Source: M55B120 sp965549355
GTDB lineage: Bacteria > Actinomycetota > Humimicrobiia > Humimicrobiales > Humimicrobiaceae
Length of the DNA stretch: 8,913 bases
Assembly (NCBI GenBank): GCA_965549355.1
Contig: CBEVGD010000074.1
Span: forward strand, 1 to 8,913
Reading direction: 5' to 3'
In this document: positions 6,625 to 8,913 of the stretch, piece by piece
How the letters are laid out: every line of letters starts with the position of its first letter
How positions within the stretch are numbered: position 1 is the stretch's first letter
Notes under the pieces: model-generated
What the model saw: the letters and a program-made list of their open reading frames with translations, nothing else
The model's database searches: none
Told to the model about the DNA's origin: nothing
Position numbers and translations under genes: made by a program

Positions 6625-6653
6625 ATATTAACATTTTTTTATTATCCAGTCAA
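6625..6653 (-). promoter_or_regulatory. Predicted promoter of the pilD-pilMNO-aro operon
   Basis: On the minus strand, TTGACT (6648-6653, 5 of 6 to the -35 consensus), a 17-bp spacer and TAATAT (6625-6630) preceded by TGT, an extended -10. It gives an untranslated leader of about 125 nt to pilD. A TATAAT at 6547-6552 is nearer the gene but lacks a recognisable -35. Confidence 0.6.
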
Positions 6654-6675
6654 AAACAAAATTATTTTAATCATT

Positions 6676-6703
6676 AAAAATCAGGTGTTTTTTGTTAACC
6701 TGA
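6676..6703 (-). terminator. Weak second terminator-like hairpin after the pilin gene
   Basis: On the minus strand TCAGGT pairs with ACCTGA (6698-6703 with 6681-6686) around an 11-nt A-rich loop, followed by five T residues (6676-6680). The 6-bp stem and large loop make it weaker than the terminator just upstream; it may be a backup terminator or a protein site. Confidence 0.35.
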
Positions 6704-6744
6704 AGTATTTTTTAAATACAGCGATTAATATTTTCGGCCTATAT

Positions 6745-6772
6745 AAAAAAGGGCAGTTTCCTGCCCTTTTTT
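6745..6772 (-). terminator. Rho-independent terminator of the pilin gene
   Basis: GGGCAG (6751-6756) and CTGCCC (6761-6766) form a perfect stem around TTTC, flanked by six A and six T that extend the pairing and supply a U-tract in either direction. It begins 23 nt after the pilin stop. No plus-strand gene is present, so its main task is to end the pilin transcript and insulate pilD. Confidence 0.92.
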
Positions 6773-6795
6773 ATTCTAATCTTTACTTATTTACT

Positions 6796-7203
6796 TTATT
6801 CGCCGGTAAATGCACCATCTAACATAGTGATCACTGTACCGCCACCGGGACTGGTCAAAGTATAAGTTGCTCCGGGATCAGCTGAAACATATGTATAAGC
6901 TGTTCCCCAGGCATCTAATGACGGCACATCTGTCATATAGCCGGGGGTTTCCAACATGGGTATCATTAGTACCATTGTTGCAGCAATCGGAAAATGTCCC
7001 GTATCTGCTTCATATATTGCTATAGCTGTACCAATATTCAGCATCTCCGATCTTGTAGCCTGTTCTCTTGCCCTGTTTCTGAGCGCAAGATAACTCGGAA
7101 CGGCAATACCTGTAAGTACCGCCAGGATGATAATGACTACCATCAATTCAACAAGCGTAAAACCCTTTTCCTTTTTGTACATTCTGTTATAAAACCACTT
7201 CAT
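6796..7203 (-). CDS. pilA: Type IV major pilin (GspG/PilA-like prepilin)
   Basis: Structural subunit of the pilus, made as a prepilin, processed by PilD and assembled on the PilC platform. The 135-residue precursor has a 14-residue basic leader ending KKEKG, then FTLVELMVVIIILAVL (class III signal; cleavage between G14 and F15, with E19 as the conserved Glu5 of the mature form). The hydrophobic helix continues through GIAVPSYLALRNRAREQATRSEM, described here in two parts: the helix end PSYLALRNRA and the polar helix after it. The C-terminal part holds DAWGTAYTY and TLTSPGGG, close to the DPWG and SxGPDG elements of GspG-type pilins. There is no disulfide loop. ATG 7203 is chosen because of its ideal ribosome binding site. 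The gene has its own promoter and terminator, as suits a highly expressed subunit. A pseudopilin role is possible, but it is the only pilin in view. Confidence 0.94.
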   Translation of the reverse strand: MKWFYNRMYKKEKGFTLVELMVVIIILAVLTGIAVPSYLALRNRAREQATRSEMLNIGTAIAIYEADTGHFPIAATMVLMIPMLETPGYMTDVPSLDAWGTAYTYVSADPGATYTLTSPGGGTVITMLDGAFTGE

Positions 7204-7210
7204 TTTCTTT

Positions 7211-7217
7211 CCTCCTC
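7211..7217 (-). promoter_or_regulatory. Strong ribosome binding site of the pilin gene
   Basis: GAGGAGG on the minus strand, 7 nt before ATG 7203. It is the best Shine-Dalgarno sequence in the window and argues for this ATG over the one seven codons later. Confidence 0.92.
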
Positions 7218-7245
7218 TATTATTAATTTGTTCTTACATTAATTA

Positions 7246-7275
7246 ATTATACCCATAATTAATTATTTCAGACAA
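7246..7275 (-). promoter_or_regulatory. Predicted pilin promoter with overlapping sigma-A-like and SigB/SigF-like elements
   Basis: On the minus strand TTGTCT (7270-7275), an 18-bp spacer and a perfect TATAAT (7246-7251) suit the housekeeping factor. Shifted by three bases, GGGTAT overlaps the -10 and, 13 bp upstream, GTCTGA matches four of six bases of the B. subtilis sigma-B -35 GTTTAA. The start would be near 7239, giving a leader of about 36 nt. Which factor uses it is inference. Confidence 0.65.
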
Positions 7276-7301
7276 TATTTATAAAAATATTTTATAAATA
7301 T
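7275..7301 (-). promoter_or_regulatory. Perfect 12-bp-arm palindrome abutting the pilin -35 element
   Basis: Arm ATATTTATAAAA (7275-7286), spacer ATA, and the exact reverse complement of the arm (7290-7301). It overlaps the -35 by one base on its upstream side, the usual place for an activator site or an UP-like A/T element. The AT richness of the region raises the chance of coincidence. Confidence 0.5.
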
Positions 7302-7423
7302 ATATTTAATTATATTTTAAAGTTTATATATGAAATTAATATAAGACAATATATATTTATACATTCAATAATTAATTATTATATATCGGTACTTAAATGT
7401 AATTGTTTGAATTTAACTATGCA

Positions 7424-7438
7424 TGTATAACTTATACA
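7424..7438. promoter_or_regulatory. 15-bp perfect palindrome, possible operator
   Basis: TGTATAA, one central base, TTATACA. A symmetric 7-1-7 site of this kind is typical of dimeric repressors. It lies about 85 bp after the sigma gene and 220 bp upstream of the pilin start; no cognate regulator is encoded nearby. Confidence 0.4.
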
Positions 7439-7521
7439 GGTTCCTGAATTTCAGCATATGATGCAGTTAAAGGATTCAGTCAGCAGGCATTGAATATTGC
7501 AGCAGCGGAATTAGAAGATTT

Positions 7522-8295
7522 CTATCCAAAATTTTCTCTTAATTTATCTATTGAATCCTGTATGTTCCGTGATACGGATTTCTGTGATATACCCATTTTC
7601 CCCCCGATCTCTTCCTGGGAAAAACCAAGGACATACTTAAGTATGAGGATTTTTTTATTCAATCCCTTCAATTTATCTATAGCATCCCATAATAGTATCC
7701 TGTCTTCCATGACAAGATCAAAACTGCTTGGCGCTCTTGACTTTATAAGGCTCCTGTCAGGAATATCTGAATTATCACCCGGTAGTTCATCATCAAATGA
7801 AGATTCATAGAAAGATGCCTCTCTCGCCCTGAGGATCTCATCTATACTGTCTATTGAAACATTTATTCCCACTGAAATCTCTTCCTTGGTCGGATAGCGG
7901 TCATTTTTAGACTTAAACTTCACTACAAATTCATTTAAAATAGCATTAATTTTCCACAGCCATCTCGGTATCCTGACAAGATTAGTATCTCTTATATAGT
8001 GTTGTATCTCACCCCTGATACAGTAATATGCAAATGTAGAAAATTTGTTTTTTTGTTTGGCGTCAAATCTGTTTATTGCTACCAGGAGTCCCGTAAATGC
8101 TACCTGCACGAGATCATTGATGCTGTGCTTGGGGTTCTTAAATTGATGTGCTATCTTATATACAAGTTTTTTATTTTTTTCTATTATGATTTCCAACAGC
8201 CCCGCACTATTATATTTGCTGTAGTTCTCTATAAGCTCTTCTACGGGGAGTTTTTCAAATCTTAATGGATCAAAATCAGATATATTCTTGCTCAT
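7522..8295 (-). CDS. RNA polymerase sigma factor, group 3 (SigB/SigF/FliA-like)
   Basis: Alternative sigma-70 family factor directing RNA polymerase to a specific promoter class. It is about 257 residues, a usual length for group 3. Region 2 runs at about 35-107 with NDLVQVAFTGLLVAINRFD, KFSTFAYYCIRGEIQHYIRD (both given in part) and then VRIPRW opening region 3, as in the SigB/SigF group. Region 3 is at about 112-170 with a YPTKEEIS helix, and region 4 at about 205-257 contains LKYVLGFSQEEIGGKMGIS, a helix-turn-helix that recognises the -35. Region 1.1 is absent. ATG 8295 (2 nt after the pilC stop) and GTG 8301 (GTGA overlap) are both possible. No anti-sigma or anti-anti-sigma gene adjoins it. 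Position between pilC and the pilin suggests control of pilus genes, but the sequence does not prove it. Confidence 0.92.
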   Translation of the reverse strand: MSKNISDFDPLRFEKLPVEELIENYSKYNSAGLLEIIIEKNKKLVYKIAHQFKNPKHSINDLVQVAFTGLLVAINRFDAKQKNKFSTFAYYCIRGEIQHYIRDTNLVRIPRWLWKINAILNEFVVKFKSKNDRYPTKEEISVGINVSIDSIDEILRAREASFYESSFDDELPGDNSDIPDRSLIKSRAPSSFDLVMEDRILLWDAIDKLKGLNKKILILKYVLGFSQEEIGGKMGISQKSVSRNIQDSIDKLRENFG

Positions 8296-8297
8296 AA

Positions 8298-8913
8298 TCA
8301 CATCGCCTGATAAATATTAAATAATGGCAGATACATAGCTATTACAATGGTTCCCACCAGGAGAGCTACAAGTAGAAGCATCATGGGTTCCAGTATAGTG
8401 AGAAGCATCTCAATCGAGCTTTCCACTTCAGAATCATAAAATTCTGCTATTTTTAGCAGATTCGTATCAAGCGTACCGGTCTTCTCGCCAACAGCTATCA
8501 TCTGAACCATCATGGCCGGAAAAATTTTGTATTCCGACATAGGCGTTGAGATGGTCTCACCTTTTCTTATGTTTTCTTTTATATCTTTAATAGCATTGTC
8601 TACCAGCATATTATCAGTAACGCCTCTTACAATATCCAGCGCCGATAGTATCGGGACCCCCGCTATCATAAGGGTGCCGAGGTATTTGGCAAATCTTGCC
8701 AGGGCCATTTTTTTTATGACGGGCCCCATCTTTGGGATCTTTATTCTAATGGTATCGATAGTTTTTCTACCTCCGGGGGTCCGGCTGTATCTACGGAAAA
8801 GAAATCTCCCCCCGACACCCGCAACTATTAGAAAGACATAGAAGTATATACTTTTAAATATATCGCCTACCCAGATAACTGCTCTCGTCATTGCTGGAAG
8901 CTGTACCCCCAGG
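8298..8913 (-). CDS. pilC: Type IV pilus inner-membrane platform protein PilC (GspF family), 5' part outside window
   Basis: Polytopic platform that the PilB and PilT motors act on to insert or remove pilins. The frame is open to the right edge, reading LGVQLPAMTRAV before the first internal Met at 8891, so the gene starts outside and about half of a roughly 400-residue protein is seen. The second GspF domain is complete: a membrane helix IYFYVFLIVAGVGG, then ARFAKYLGTLMIAGVPILSA (typical RFxxTLGTLLxSGVP), the motif FPAMMVQMIAVGEKTGTLD, EFYDSEVE, and the C-terminal helix LEPMMLLLVALLVGT ending MYLPLFNIYQAM. The TGA stop overlaps or touches the sigma gene start, implying co-transcription. pilB and pilT probably lie further upstream, beyond the edge. 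Confidence 0.97.
   Translation of the reverse strand, partial: LGVQLPAMTRAVIWVGDIFKSIYFYVFLIVAGVGGRFLFRRYSRTPGGRKTIDTIRIKIPKMGPVIKKMALARFAKYLGTLMIAGVPILSALDIVRGVTDNMLVDNAIKDIKENIRKGETISTPMSEYKIFPAMMVQMIAVGEKTGTLDTNLLKIAEFYDSEVESSIEMLLTILEPMMLLLVALLVGTIVIAMYLPLFNIYQAM

Larger units (their letters stand above)
7204..7521. other. Intergenic control region between sigma gene and pilin
   Basis: 318 bp with no supported gene. The half nearest the pilin is extremely AT-rich and holds its ribosome binding site, promoter and palindrome. The decamer AATTAATTAT occurs at 7241-7250, 7257-7266 and 7370-7379, and AGACAATAT at 7270-7278 and 7344-7352. The half nearest the sigma gene has more balanced composition, a 15-bp palindrome (7424-7438) and a short coding-like stretch (7451-7521). 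I see no terminator after the sigma gene, so pilC-sigma transcripts may read into the pilin. Confidence 0.7.

Noticed and set aside
7241..7379. Three copies of AATTAATTAT as regulatory iterons
   Set aside because: The decamer is low-complexity in very AT-rich DNA and the spacing (16 and 113 bp) is irregular, so chance is an adequate explanation.
1..8913. CRISPR arrays, tRNA or rRNA genes, transposases or attachment sites
   Set aside because: No regularly spaced repeats, cloverleaf-like sequence, transposase motifs or terminal inverted repeats were found on either strand.

Overview
This is an AT-rich bacterial window with every convincing gene on the minus strand. It holds the core of a type IV pilus (T4P) locus followed by three shikimate-pathway genes. 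In the direction of transcription (high to low coordinates) the order is pilC (3' part), a group-3 sigma-70 family factor, a type IV major pilin, pilD (prepilin peptidase), pilM, pilN, pilO, a short PilP-like gene, aroC, aroK and aroB (complete except for the last few codons).

Three transcription units can be argued from the sequence. (1) pilC and the sigma gene overlap or nearly touch and must be co-transcribed from outside the window. (2) The pilin has its own unit: a strong promoter, a near-perfect ribosome binding site and a Rho-independent terminator just after the stop codon. (3) pilD-pilM-pilN-pilO-pilP-like-aroC-aroK-aroB are tightly spaced (overlaps of 4 nt to gaps of about 20 nt) behind an extended -10 promoter and a hairpin at the predicted mRNA 5' end. 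Pilus assembly genes linked to aroK-aroB are familiar from pilMNOPQ-aroK-aroB loci of gamma-proteobacteria. Here the secretin gene pilQ is absent from the expected place and aroC sits there instead.

Proteins fit together as follows. PilD cleaves and methylates the prepilin. PilC is the inner-membrane platform. PilM (cytoplasmic, actin-like) binds the N-terminal motif of PilN, which pairs with PilO, and the PilP-like protein would join them outside the membrane. AroB, AroK and AroC carry out steps 2, 5 and 7 of chorismate synthesis.

The most notable points are: an in-frame TGA in what otherwise reads as an ideal signal peptide of the PilP-like gene; a lone SigB/SigF-type sigma gene directly upstream of a pilin whose promoter carries overlapping sigma-A-like and SigB-like elements; a perfect 12-bp-arm palindrome abutting that promoter; and a roughly 48-residue lysine-rich insertion in PilM.

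The organism cannot be named from the sequence. Gene order, the SigB/SigF-like factor, low GC and the lack of pilQ would suit an uncultured low-GC lineage such as an Actinomycetota (OPB41-like), Bacillota or Atribacterota relative. This is a guess. Standard code 11 is supported, because TGA ends aroC, pilM and pilC.
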